Positions 7,805 through 16,210 of a stretch of 64,000 nt of DNA are shown one piece after another. How positions within the stretch are numbered: position 1 is the stretch's first letter; each line of letters starts with the position of its first letter. The position numbers and the translations under genes are program-made. The notes beneath the pieces are model-generated. The model had not been told where the DNA came from, did no database searches, and saw nothing but the letters and a program-made list of their open reading frames with translations. Source of the DNA: an uncultured Clostridia bacterium (GTDB lineage Bacteria; Bacillota; Clostridia; Christensenellales; UBA3700); assembly GCA_947037025.1 (NCBI GenBank), contig CAMQSU010000003.1:1-64000 (forward strand), in the 5' to 3' direction.

Positions 7805-8029
7805 ATGAAATTTAGAGACAGATTAGTCGGATTGAGAAAGCAAAAAGGTTACAATCAAAATTACATAGCGATCTATATGGGTGTTTCGCAAGTATCTATT
7901 AGCAATTGGGAGAGAGGTCTTAAAGAACCTAATTTTCAGTCGCTAATTGACCTAGCGAATCTATTTGGGGTGTCATGTGATTTCCTTCTAGGCGTTTCAG
8001 ATAAAGCTGAAACTGAGGAGAAACTATGA
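7805..8029 (+). CDS. XRE-family HTH regulator
   Basis: 74 residues that are almost entirely one HTH_3 domain: FRDRLVGLRKQKGYNQNYIA starts helix 1, then the recognition helix around VSQVSISNWERG, then NFQSLIDLANLFGVSCDFLLG. Such short proteins bind operator DNA as dimers. No sensor domain is attached, so the signal is unknown. Its stop overlaps the start of the next gene by four bases (ATGA), so it is translationally coupled to the DUF4380 protein and heads a run of overlapping genes; it may control that run by autoregulation. Confidence 0.88.
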   Translation: MKFRDRLVGLRKQKGYNQNYIAIYMGVSQVSISNWERGLKEPNFQSLIDLANLFGVSCDFLLGVSDKAETEEKL

Positions 8030-8934
8030 TTAATATTAAAAATATGCAGTATTTATGTTATGGCAATTGCCTTGAGATTACAAACGGTAATGTTATGCTA
8101 AGGGTTACAACTGATGTTGGACCACGCATTATTTATTACGGCACTCAGGACGAAGACAACATGATGTTTTGCGATGTTAATGATGATATTAATGTTCAAA
8201 ACGAATATCTAGATACAAATTTCCAAAAGGGTGAGACTTGGCATATTTATGGCGGTCACAGACTTTGGACTTCTCCAGAAAATCAAGGATCTTACTTCCC
8301 TGATAATTATCCAGTACAAGTAGAAATGCTTGATAATGGTGCAACTTTCTACGGAATTAATGAAGTTACTAATGGCATAAGAAAAACAATCAAAATTACT
8401 ATGGATGAGAGCGGTGTTGTAACAATTGACCACTCATTTACTAATTTTACAGAAAATCCAGTAACTATTGCTTTGTGGGCGTTATCAGTTATGAATAAAG
8501 GCGGACTTGCAGTTATACCTATGTCAACAGAAGATACAGGATTGCTTGCAAACAGAAACCTTGTGTTATGGCCATATACAAATGTCCGTGATGCTAGACT
8601 AACTATTGCGCAAAAGTTTTTCTCTCTGCAGCAGAATGTTAAATGTGATGGACCGCTTAAGATAGGCGTTCTTAATACTGAAGGTTTAGTTTATTACATA
8701 CGCGGCGGAAAAATGCTAGAGAAGAAATTTAATAAAGCAAACCGTGATGGCACTTATGTTGATTACAGTTGCAGCACCGAGCTTTACACTAGCGAGCATT
8801 TTATAGAAGTTGAAGCAATATCAGAGCTTTTTGATATTGCTGCAAGTGCAACTGAGCATCATGTAGAAGTTTGGACATTGCATGAAGGCGACAAGTTACA
8901 ATCGGAAATCATGGAGATGATAAATGAAGGCTAA
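8026..8934 (+). CDS. DUF4380 / galactose-mutarotase-like protein
   Basis: 302 residues. The N-terminal third carries TTDVGPRIIYYG and then WHIYGGHRLWTSPE, typical of DUF4380 proteins, which have the beta-sandwich fold of aldose 1-epimerases. His and Arg within GGHRLW are likely sugar contacts. The rest is beta-rich with no signal peptide, so it should be cytoplasmic. The substrate is unknown. It overlaps the XRE gene before it by four bases and the lipoprotein gene after it by eleven, so all three are coupled. Assignment rests on the motif block; a carbohydrate-modifying role is inference. Confidence 0.72.
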   Translation: MINIKNMQYLCYGNCLEITNGNVMLRVTTDVGPRIIYYGTQDEDNMMFCDVNDDINVQNEYLDTNFQKGETWHIYGGHRLWTSPENQGSYFPDNYPVQVEMLDNGATFYGINEVTNGIRKTIKITMDESGVVTIDHSFTNFTENPVTIALWALSVMNKGGLAVIPMSTEDTGLLANRNLVLWPYTNVRDARLTIAQKFFSLQQNVKCDGPLKIGVLNTEGLVYYIRGGKMLEKKFNKANRDGTYVDYSCSTELYTSEHFIEVEAISELFDIAASATEHHVEVWTLHEGDKLQSEIMEMINEG

Positions 8935-9811
8935 ATTATCTAAAGTTGGTATAATCGTAGCAGTGCTAGTGTTGTCGTTGATGACGCTTGCAGGTTGCGT
9001 TTATGACTCAAAAAAGATAAATATTAACATTAAGGACGGCACTACTCCTTACGAGATAGCGGCTAAAGCTGCGTTGCCATCGGTAGCTAACCTTACAGTG
9101 TATAAGCTAGATGATGAGTTCAACGCCACCGCCGTTAACACATCCGTAGGATTAGTTATTGATAATAATCATATACTAGTCAACAAAAGGGTTTTACCTG
9201 CAAGCAAGCTTTCTATAATACCTGTTAAAAATTATATTATGCAGGTTGAAGTCACTACAAAGGACGGCACATTAAAAACTTATAGATGCGAGCAATCTCC
9301 AGTAGAAATCTTCGCAAGAAAAAATGATGATTTAGGTTTAGTCTTGCTAAAGCTGCTAGATGACCCAAACAGAGAATTAGTGCCGTGCGTGTTCGGAGAT
9401 TCAGACACTCTAGCAGTTGGATCTAACACTCTAGCTGTATCGGTAAGGTCAGGTTTTGTCAGAACATTTGAGGTGCTTATATCAAATATGGAGTTAGTTC
9501 TTAATGGTTATAACGCAAATACTGGCACAATGTTTGGCGGTAATATCATTCCATCTAGTTTTTATACTTCAGGCAATCATAATAATGATAGTGTGGATGC
9601 TTACCGAGGTGATTTAGTGGAGGAAGATTTATATAATTATGCACCTTCTAGCGCGATACTATTTGATATGCAAGGTAGAGTAGTAGGATTTAATTATTCT
9701 ATGTTTGTAAATAACGATGATAATAACGATAACGTTGTAGGTAGTATAGGTTACGCTATCAAAGGAAATGCAATCGCATCAGGTCTTAGAGAAGGGGGGT
9801 ATATCTTATGA
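8924..9811 (+). CDS. Lipoprotein with degenerate trypsin-like protease domain
   Basis: 295 residues. A signal peptide ends in a lipobox with Cys25 (TLAGC), so the protein should be anchored outside the membrane. The rest lines up with the HtrA-like protease encoded next: GLVIDNNHILVNKRV corresponds to the segment carrying the catalytic His, but Arg89 stands in its place; Asp135/136 in NDDLGLVLLK matches the Asp segment; PSSAILFDMQGRVVGF matches NSGGGLYNLRGELIGI, keeping a Ser (242) but losing the oxyanion glycines. It should therefore be inactive as a protease and may act as scaffold, inhibitor or receptor for its neighbour. It overlaps genes on both sides. Confidence 0.68.
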   Translation: MKAKLSKVGIIVAVLVLSLMTLAGCVYDSKKININIKDGTTPYEIAAKAALPSVANLTVYKLDDEFNATAVNTSVGLVIDNNHILVNKRVLPASKLSIIPVKNYIMQVEVTTKDGTLKTYRCEQSPVEIFARKNDDLGLVLLKLLDDPNRELVPCVFGDSDTLAVGSNTLAVSVRSGFVRTFEVLISNMELVLNGYNANTGTMFGGNIIPSSFYTSGNHNNDSVDAYRGDLVEEDLYNYAPSSAILFDMQGRVVGFNYSMFVNNDDNNDNVVGSIGYAIKGNAIASGLREGGYIL

Positions 9812-10587
9812 GTAAAACTATAAAGAATTCATTACTAACATTGCTAGTATTTGTTTTAATAGGTGCTAGTATTCTTACTACTTATTTGGTTACAATTAAA
9901 TATATCAAGCCAGAAGCGGTGACTCAGGAAGTCACCGTTGAAGACTTGAGTTTTGCCTATGCAAAAGCTGCTGAAATAGCTGTACCATCTTCCGTAATAG
10001 TAAGAAGTACTGGCTCGCAAGGTAGCGGTGTTATCGTTGGTGATAATTTAGTGCTTACCAATGACCACGTTGTAGGGACTTCTGTAAATGTTGAAATTAT
10101 AGTAATTAATAAAGATGATAAATTTGTTACTCATAAGGGAAAAGTTTTGGCTGAGCCAGTACATTCTTTATATAGTAATATTGACTTAGCATTAATTCAA
10201 ATTACTGGCATAGGTCTTCCTGATTTTAACGCTCCTATCGTTTTAGGGAATATTGATAGCGTGGATTTTGGTACTAGCTCACTTATGGTTGGTAACCCAA
10301 GAGGCATTGGTTTGCTAGCATCAAAAGCAATGGTTTCTAATCCTCATGTAATTATCCCTAATGACAGTGGTATTAATTTTAATTATCTAGCAATAGATGC
10401 GCCAGTGAACGCCGGAAACTCTGGTGGTGGACTTTATAACTTGCGTGGTGAGCTTATCGGTATTGTGACACTTCGTCAAAAATCTGATGCAAATGATAAT
10501 GCAGATACTGTATTCGGTATTGGTTTTGCTTTAAGGATTGATGATATTACTGCCTATTTAGCAAGATATAGTCAACTTACTGCATAA
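9808..10587 (+). CDS. HtrA/DegP-like serine protease, membrane-anchored, no PDZ domain
   Basis: 259 residues. One N-terminal membrane segment (about 8-30) leaves the protease outside. The catalytic triad is intact: His87 in LTNDHVV, Asp126 in SNIDLALI, Ser205 in GNSGGGL. The family usually has one or two PDZ domains after the protease; here the chain ends about 55 residues after the Ser, so substrate choice must come from elsewhere, possibly the lipoprotein encoded just upstream. The start overlaps that gene by four bases (ATGA). Likely role: quality control or processing of exported proteins. Confidence 0.85.
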   Translation: MSKTIKNSLLTLLVFVLIGASILTTYLVTIKYIKPEAVTQEVTVEDLSFAYAKAAEIAVPSSVIVRSTGSQGSGVIVGDNLVLTNDHVVGTSVNVEIIVINKDDKFVTHKGKVLAEPVHSLYSNIDLALIQITGIGLPDFNAPIVLGNIDSVDFGTSSLMVGNPRGIGLLASKAMVSNPHVIIPNDSGINFNYLAIDAPVNAGNSGGGLYNLRGELIGIVTLRQKSDANDNADTVFGIGFALRIDDITAYLARYSQLTA

Positions 10588-10652
10588 TAATTATAGCAGT
10601 AAGCAGTATAATCAAACGGATTAATAACCAAAAAAAAACAAGGTGAGTGAAT

Positions 10653-11246
10653 ATGTTAATTGTAATAGGTGGTGGCAGTATGAGAGAAATGCCGCTAGTA
10701 AATGATTATATTGTCAGCCTTCTTGCTGATATCAGGATAAAAGAGGAGCGCAAACCATGCATTTTGTTTTTTCCTACAGCAAGTTTTGAGAGCAAACCAT
10801 ATGTTAATTCATTTAACCGAGAGTTTAAAACAAGGCTAAAGTGCAAGACTACTTGCGGGCTTTGGCTAGCGGGCGAGATGGATTATGATCATATAAAAGA
10901 AAAGTTTGATAAAGTAGATGCGATTTATATTGGCGGAGGTCGGTATGATGTGCTCGTAGATGAGTTTAGTAAGATGAAAATTGATAAACTGCTCAAAGAT
11001 TTTCATAATCGCGGCGGACTTATCATTGGTAACAGTGCAGGAGGGATGCTGCTTTTTGAGCGGAGTGTTTCTGATTATAAAATACTGTCTGGTGAATCTA
11101 CTGATTATGAAATTGCTAGCGGATATGGACTGATTAAAGGATGTTTCTGTCCGCATTGTGATGAGCCACTTAGGCAAAAATTTGCTCTAGATAATGACAT
11201 TACTGATGTAGTTATGCTTGCAGAGTATGACTACTTGGTATATTGA
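10653..11246 (+). CDS. Peptidase E-like (family S51) protein
   Basis: 197 residues from the ATG at 10653, seven bases after AAGGTG; a GTG at 10647 is less well placed. MLIVIGGGSM opens the Rossmann-like fold, AIYIGGGRYD follows, and IIGNSAGGMLL carries the nucleophile Ser128 in the GxSAG context of peptidase E, with a C-terminal CPHCDEP segment. Peptidase E cleaves dipeptides beginning with Asp; cyanophycinases share the fold, so the exact substrate is open. It is a little shorter than E. coli PepE at the C-terminus. It leads into the DUF512 gene after 24 bases. Confidence 0.78.
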   Translation: MLIVIGGGSMREMPLVNDYIVSLLADIRIKEERKPCILFFPTASFESKPYVNSFNREFKTRLKCKTTCGLWLAGEMDYDHIKEKFDKVDAIYIGGGRYDVLVDEFSKMKIDKLLKDFHNRGGLIIGNSAGGMLLFERSVSDYKILSGESTDYEIASGYGLIKGCFCPHCDEPLRQKFALDNDITDVVMLAEYDYLVY

Positions 11247-11270
11247 GATAAAAATAGATACGAGGTGAAT

Positions 11271-12548
11271 ATGGCAAAAATACTTACTGTTGCTAAAGGA
11301 AGTATAGCAGAGGGGTTAGGTATAAAAATTAATGATGAGCTGATAGCTTTTGATGGCACGCCTATTGTGGACGTGCTTGATTATTGTTATTATGACGGCT
11401 CTAGTGAATTTGTCATGACGGTTAAAATGGGCGGAGTGATAGTTGATATTAATGTTGTAAAAGAGGACTATGATACTATCGGGATTGAATTAGATGAAAG
11501 TATGGATTTGACTCCTATTAGTTGCAAAAATAAATGCAAGTTTTGTTTTGTTGACCAATTGCCGAAAGGAATGCGTGATACTTTATATGTTAAGGATGAT
11601 GATTATAGATTATCATTTGTCAGCGGAAATTTTATCACATTATCAAATGTTTGCGATAGTGAGATTGAGAGAATTATAAGATTAAAATTATCTCCGCTAT
11701 ACGTATCAGTACACGCAACGGATGCTAGAATTAAAACTGCACTTGTTGCAAATCCGGAAGGCGGAAAGACTTTCGAAAAGATTAAGCATTTGACAAGTCA
11801 CGGAATTAAAATCAATACCCAAATCGTAATGGCACCTGATGAAAATGATGGCGAAATCCTTAAAAAGACACTAACGGACTTAGCTAGTTTGATGCCGATG
11901 GTGATGACTTGTGCAGTAGTTCCGGTAGGGCTTACTAAGCATAGAGAAGGGTTATATCAATTGAAGGCAGTCGACAAAGCAAAGGCTTGCGAGAGTATAA
12001 AGATTGTAGAGCAAATTAATGAGCAATTCGGTCAGTTTGCTTGGTGTAGTGATGAGTTTTATATTAAAGGTGATGTTAATCTTCCTAAATATTCTGAGTA
12101 CGGCGACTTTGACCAGATAGAAAACGGCGTAGGTATGATACGAATGTTTGAGTACGATTTGCAGGTGGGGCTTGATAATCAAAAGCCATCACGGAAAAAA
12201 AAGAGTGTAAGTTTAATAACAGGCGTATCTTTTGAACCATTACTTAGTAAATATATCAGCCTTATAACTGATAAGTACAGTAGGCTTGACATTGATGTCA
12301 ATGCTGTTAAAAATGATTTTTTTGGTGAGAGTATTACCGTTGCAGGCTTAATTACAGCGGGCGACATCATCAAACAATATAAAGGCAAGCTTAAGACAAA
12401 TATTATCTTGCCATCTACAATGTTACGGGAATTTACCACTACTTTTTTGGACGGGGTTTCAATTAAAGAGTTAGAGCTTGCGCTTGGCGCAAAAGTGCAT
12501 GTTGCACAGAGCGGCGAACATCTAATTAAGATTATCGCAAGCATTTAG
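11271..12548 (+). CDS. DUF512 radical-SAM-like protein
   Basis: 425 residues, starting at the ATG at 11271 behind GAGGTG. A PDZ-like N-terminus (KILTVAKGSIAEGLGIKIND) is followed by a CxxxCxxC motif at Cys85, Cys89 and Cys92 and the conserved FCFVDQLPKGMR and DDYRLSFVSGNFITLSN blocks (the second near 107-123). A C-terminal DUF512 domain contains KKSVSLITGVSFEP. Proteins of this family are probably Fe-S enzymes of unknown reaction. The gene sits 8 bases before der, as is common in Clostridia. Confidence 0.85.
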   Translation: MAKILTVAKGSIAEGLGIKINDELIAFDGTPIVDVLDYCYYDGSSEFVMTVKMGGVIVDINVVKEDYDTIGIELDESMDLTPISCKNKCKFCFVDQLPKGMRDTLYVKDDDYRLSFVSGNFITLSNVCDSEIERIIRLKLSPLYVSVHATDARIKTALVANPEGGKTFEKIKHLTSHGIKINTQIVMAPDENDGEILKKTLTDLASLMPMVMTCAVVPVGLTKHREGLYQLKAVDKAKACESIKIVEQINEQFGQFAWCSDEFYIKGDVNLPKYSEYGDFDQIENGVGMIRMFEYDLQVGLDNQKPSRKKKSVSLITGVSFEPLLSKYISLITDKYSRLDIDVNAVKNDFFGESITVAGLITAGDIIKQYKGKLKTNIILPSTMLREFTTTFLDGVSIKELELALGAKVHVAQSGEHLIKIIASI

Positions 12549-12556
12549 GAGGAAGT

Positions 12557-13879
12557 ATGATTAAACCATTAGTTGCCATCGTAGGTAGACCAAACGTCGG
12601 AAAATCGACATTTTTTAATAAAGTAATTGGTAGAAGAGTTTCTATCGTAGAGGATAAACCGGGAGTTACTCGTGACAGGTTGTATTATGATACAGAGTGG
12701 TGTGGCTTCAACTTTACCATCATTGACACGGGCGGTCTTGAGATTAAGAGTGATGACGAAATGTGGATGCACATTAGAGAGCAAGCGGAAATCGCTGTCG
12801 ATGTTGCAGATGTTATCGTTATGTTTGTTGATGGCAGACAAGGACTTATCTCTGATGATATGGATATTGCTAACTTTTTAAGACGTAGCAAAAAGCCAAT
12901 CGTTCTTGCTGTTAATAAGCTAGATAGTAATGAAGTAGAAAAGACTTTTGACTTTTACGAGTTAGGTCTTGGCGTACCTTACGCACTATCAAGCGAGCAA
13001 GGTAAGGGAATTGGCGATCTTTTGGATGTGATATGTGAGAATTTGCCGAAAATTTCTGATGATGTTGATAGTGATGTTATTAATATCGCTGTTGTCGGCA
13101 GACCAAATGCGGGCAAGAGCAGTATGGTTAATAAAATGTTAGGATATGATCGTGTTATCGTTAGTGCAATTGCGGGTACAACTCGTGATGCTATTGATAC
13201 TGCGTTTACCTATCAGGAAGGAAAATACAATATCATCGACACTGCGGGCATGCGCCGTAAAAGCAGAATTGATGAGAGTGTGGAAAGTTACAGCGTTATG
13301 AGAAGTCTAGCTGCGGTTAGACGTTGCGATATTTGTCTAATTGTTGTTGACGCCTCAGAGCCACTTAGTGAGCAAGATGTTAGAATTTGCGGCTACGTTC
13401 ATGAGCAAGGTAAGCCATCAGTTATATTAATGAATAAGTGGGATACTATAGAAAAAGATACTCACACAATCAATAAGTTTGAGATGATTTTGCAAGAAGA
13501 TTTAAAGTTTATGGATTATTTTGTATCTATTTATGTATCAGCAAAGACTGGTCAAAGAGTTAGAAATATCATGAGCGAAGTAATTGCAGTACATGACGAA
13601 GCGTCAAAACGTGTTACGACTGGTGTACTTAATGATGTTATTCAGGATGCAGTTACGCTTGTTGAGCCACCAGCTCATAATGGCAAAAGACTTAAAGTTT
13701 TATTTGCGACACAGCACAGTGCAAACCCTCCTACTTTCATCTTTTTTGTAAACGATGTGGAGATAATTCACTTCTCATATAAGAGATATTTAGAGAATGT
13801 AATCAGAAAAACTTTTGAGTTTAGAGGTACTCCTATCAGACTTATTTTCAGAAATAAAAATGAGAAAGAAGGCTATTAA
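12557..13879 (+). CDS. der: Ribosome biogenesis GTPase Der (EngA)
   Basis: 440 residues with two GTPase domains and a C-terminal KH-like domain. First domain: GRPNVGKS (10-17), DTGG (57-60), NKLD (120-123). Second: GRPNAGKS (181-188), DTAG, NKWD. The two P-loops are diagnostic. Der binds the 50S precursor and is essential for large-subunit assembly. AGGAGG precedes the ATG, eight bases after the DUF512 stop, so the two are cotranscribed. Confidence 0.97.
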   Translation: MIKPLVAIVGRPNVGKSTFFNKVIGRRVSIVEDKPGVTRDRLYYDTEWCGFNFTIIDTGGLEIKSDDEMWMHIREQAEIAVDVADVIVMFVDGRQGLISDDMDIANFLRRSKKPIVLAVNKLDSNEVEKTFDFYELGLGVPYALSSEQGKGIGDLLDVICENLPKISDDVDSDVINIAVVGRPNAGKSSMVNKMLGYDRVIVSAIAGTTRDAIDTAFTYQEGKYNIIDTAGMRRKSRIDESVESYSVMRSLAAVRRCDICLIVVDASEPLSEQDVRICGYVHEQGKPSVILMNKWDTIEKDTHTINKFEMILQEDLKFMDYFVSIYVSAKTGQRVRNIMSEVIAVHDEASKRVTTGVLNDVIQDAVTLVEPPAHNGKRLKVLFATQHSANPPTFIFFVNDVEIIHFSYKRYLENVIRKTFEFRGTPIRLIFRNKNEKEGY

Positions 13880-14055
13880 TTAGTTTTTTACGTTAATTTG
13901 TCTATCAGTTTTAATAATGTTTTAATTAGTTTAGTAGATGATTTGTTTTTAATTAAAAACTATATTAACTGCAGCTGTTAGGTTCATATTCAAACTAATT
14001 GCGCTAGATGTGATAAAAATTTTACTAATTTCAGTAATATTATGTCAAAAAATAA

Positions 14056-14085
14056 TTGACGGCATATTATATTATATGGTATTAT
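14056..14085 (+). promoter_or_regulatory. Promoter of the aminotransferase gene
   Basis: TTGACG (14056-14061), 18-base spacer, TATTAT (14080-14085), about 23 bases before the ribosome site. The gap from der contains no visible terminator hairpin with a T-run. Confidence 0.65.
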
Positions 14086-14114
14086 GTCAATATCAGTATT
14101 CGGAGGTTTTATTC

Positions 14115-15392
14115 ATGATTTATAAAGATCAGACTAAAGAGGTTTTAGAAAATGAGCTAAAAATAGAAAAAGGTATTTATGAGGGGATTCTTAAAGAGAA
14201 TGTCAGCATTGATATTTCAAGAGGTAAGCCTTGCAGCGAGCAGCTTGACCTTTCTAATGAATTAATGAGTATTTTAAGCACAACTGTTCTTCCAGCTGGT
14301 GCTGCCGATGTTAGAAACTACGGCGGCCTTGAGGGATTAATGGCTATGCGTGAAATTTTTGCGGATATTTTAGGCGTTAAACCTAATCAGGTTATCGCCG
14401 GAGATAACAGCAGCCTTAAAATGATGTACGACACTGTGCAGAGTTGTATGCAGTTTGGTACTTTGGGCAGCACACCTTGGAATAAACTTGATAAAGTCAA
14501 GTTCCTTTGTCCATCTCCAGGCTATGATAGGCACTTTACTGTAGCTTCTGCTTTTGGTATCGAGCTTGTAACTGTACCTATTAATGAGTTCGGCCCTGTT
14601 ATGGATATCGTTGAGGCTTTAGTTGTTTCCGATGCTAGCATTAAAGGTATTTGGTGCGTTCCTAAGTACTCTAACCCTACTGGCGTTACTTTTAGTGATG
14701 AAGTAGTTGAAAGGCTAGCTAAAATGGAATGTGCAGCTGATGATTTCAGGATTTTTTGGGATAATGCTTACATTGTTCATGACCTATATGATGAAAAAGT
14801 TACTTTGAAAAATATTTACAATTCTTGCGTTAACGCAGAGACTACTGATAGAGTATTTATGTTTGCAAGTACATCTAAAATAACTCTACCGGGAGCGGGC
14901 GTTGCTTGCTTTGCAGGTAGTGAAGCGAATGTTGCGGATATTATCAGCAGAATGAAATTTCAGACTATCGGGCCAAATAAAGTCAATCAGCTAGCGCATG
15001 CACAGTTTTTAAAAGATGCTGACGGCGTTCGTGCACTGATGAAGAAACATGCAGATATTATTCGTCCTAAGTTTCAAGCAATAATTAATGTGCTAGAAGA
15101 TGAGTTCCGTGATAGTGATATCGCAAGCTGGAGCAACCCTCTAGGTGGATACTTCATTAGCTATAATGTTATGACTGGTTGCGCTAAGAGAGTTTATGAG
15201 CTATGCAAAAAAGCTGGGCTTGTAATTACTACTGTTGGCGATACATATCCGTATGGTCGTGATGATAGAGATAGTAATATCCGTATCGCACCGACTTGCA
15301 CTAACACTAATGAGCTTGATAAAGCTTGTCAAATACTAGTTTGCAGTACTAAAATTGCTTGTCTTGAGAAAATTGTATCAGAAAACGAGTAA
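14115..15392 (+). CDS. Aspartate aminotransferase (Asp_aminotransf type, PLP)
   Basis: 425 residues from the ATG at 14115, eight bases after GGAGG; the frame is open further upstream but an ATG at 14010 would precede the promoter. Fold-type I PLP enzyme: DISRGKP near 33-39, NPTG (187-190), DNAY (216-219) and the PLP lysine Lys255 in STSKITLPGAG. The sequence is of the subgroup found in Corynebacterium AspT (PF12897) rather than AspC. Expected reaction: aspartate plus 2-oxoglutarate to oxaloacetate plus glutamate. It stands alone, before tRNA-Asn. Confidence 0.85.
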   Translation: MIYKDQTKEVLENELKIEKGIYEGILKENVSIDISRGKPCSEQLDLSNELMSILSTTVLPAGAADVRNYGGLEGLMAMREIFADILGVKPNQVIAGDNSSLKMMYDTVQSCMQFGTLGSTPWNKLDKVKFLCPSPGYDRHFTVASAFGIELVTVPINEFGPVMDIVEALVVSDASIKGIWCVPKYSNPTGVTFSDEVVERLAKMECAADDFRIFWDNAYIVHDLYDEKVTLKNIYNSCVNAETTDRVFMFASTSKITLPGAGVACFAGSEANVADIISRMKFQTIGPNKVNQLAHAQFLKDADGVRALMKKHADIIRPKFQAIINVLEDEFRDSDIASWSNPLGGYFISYNVMTGCAKRVYELCKKAGLVITTVGDTYPYGRDDRDSNIRIAPTCTNTNELDKACQILVCSTKIACLEKIVSENE

Positions 15393-15563
15393 TTTATCAT
15401 AAATCGTGTTATATTTTGCGATGCAGCACCATATAATATATATATAATTGTTATCAACAGTCAAATAGCTTGATAGGTTTTGCCTTTGAAGCTAATAACT
15501 TTGATAGATTAACATCAAAATTAATTTATCGGAATATTTTTTTAAGAAAGTTTGTGAAATCAC

Positions 15564-15592
15564 TTGACAAATTAGTGATAATTTACTATACT
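15564..15592 (+). promoter_or_regulatory. Promoter of tRNA-Asn
   Basis: TTGACA (15564-15569), 17-base spacer, TATACT (15587-15592); the tRNA begins 28 bases later. Confidence 0.85.
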
Positions 15593-15620
15593 ATGCTAGT
15601 AACATTTAATAAAATATTTT

Positions 15621-15696
15621 GCCTTAATAGCTCAGTTGGTAGAGCATGCGGCTGTTAACCGCAGGGTCACAGGTTCGAGTCCTGTTTAAGGCGCCA
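15621..15696 (+). tRNA. tRNA-Asn (anticodon GTT), CCA encoded
   Basis: 76 bases. The acceptor stem GCCTTAA/TTAAGGC is perfect, the D-arm is GCTC-AGTTGGTA-GAGC, the anticodon arm has loop CTGTTAA with anticodon GTT, the T-arm has GGTTCGAGTCC, and the discriminator G is followed by genomic CCA. It has its own promoter and terminator. Confidence 0.97.
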
Positions 15697-15700
15697 AATT

Positions 15701-15726
15701 AACCACTAGTTTACTAGTGGTTTTTT
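15701..15726 (+). terminator. Terminator after tRNA-Asn
   Basis: AACCACTAGT pairs with ACTAGTGGTT around a short loop, followed by a T6 run. Confidence 0.85.
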
Positions 15727-15884
15727 GCTGCCCAAAAATTAAAAAAAAATGGTGAATGCGCATAAAATAACTATTTTTATTAAAGTCTTCTGCAATATTT
15801 CACATGTTAGATATTGCAGAAATATGGTATAGTGCAAATTCAAATGTAAAATATTTTTAGTTTGTCAATTTCTGGTAATTGTTC

Positions 15885-15913
15885 TTTACAAAATGTTTAA
15901 CATATTGTATAAT
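15885..15913 (+). promoter_or_regulatory. Promoter of the oxidoreductase operon
   Basis: TTTACA (15885-15890), 17-base spacer, TATAAT (15908-15913). It gives a leader of about 84 bases. Confidence 0.78.
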
Positions 15914-15952
15914 GTAAGCAGAATAAAAAATTATCGCATTTTGCATTTTGGC

Positions 15953-15975
15953 GACTGGGCTTGCTCAGTTTTTAT
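15953..15975 (+). promoter_or_regulatory. Terminator-like hairpin in the operon leader
   Basis: ACTGGG-CTTG-CTCAGT followed by five T, between the promoter and the ferredoxin start. It could attenuate the operon; only one structure is visible, with no obvious antiterminator. Confidence 0.35.
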
Positions 15976-16003
15976 TATTGCTGCGATATGGAGGAGTAGT
16001 ATT

Positions 16004-16210
16004 ATGGCAAAATTAATTTTTAATAAAATGCTTTGTAAGAGTTGCGGACTGTGCGTGAGTGTATGTCCAAAACAAATTATAAGCATTAGTAAAAGTGAAA
16101 TCAATAGTAAAGGATATTTCGTATCAGAATTAATTGATACGGAAAAGTGCATCGGTTGTGCGTTTTGTGCAATGATGTGCCCAGACAGCGTTATAGAGGT
16201 GGAGAAATAA
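16004..16210 (+). CDS. vorD: 2-oxoacid:ferredoxin oxidoreductase, ferredoxin (delta) subunit
   Basis: 68 residues, start at 16004 after GGAGG. Two 4Fe-4S clusters: Cys11, 14, 17 and 21, and Cys49, 52, 55 and 59, each followed by Pro. It passes electrons from the catalytic subunits to free ferredoxin. It is first in a four-gene operon; its TAA overlaps the ATG of the next gene by one base. The four-subunit layout fits both 2-oxoisovalerate (Vor) and 2-oxoglutarate (Kor) enzymes. Confidence 0.85.
   Translation: MAKLIFNKMLCKSCGLCVSVCPKQIISISKSEINSKGYFVSELIDTEKCIGCAFCAMMCPDSVIEVEK

Noticed and set aside
15470-15658. 62-codon frame running into tRNA-Asn
   Set aside because: It overlaps the tRNA and its promoter and has no ribosome site.
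16147-16209. Upstream extension of the VorB frame
   Set aside because: It overlaps the ferredoxin gene in another frame; the ATG at 16210 starts the conserved N-terminus.
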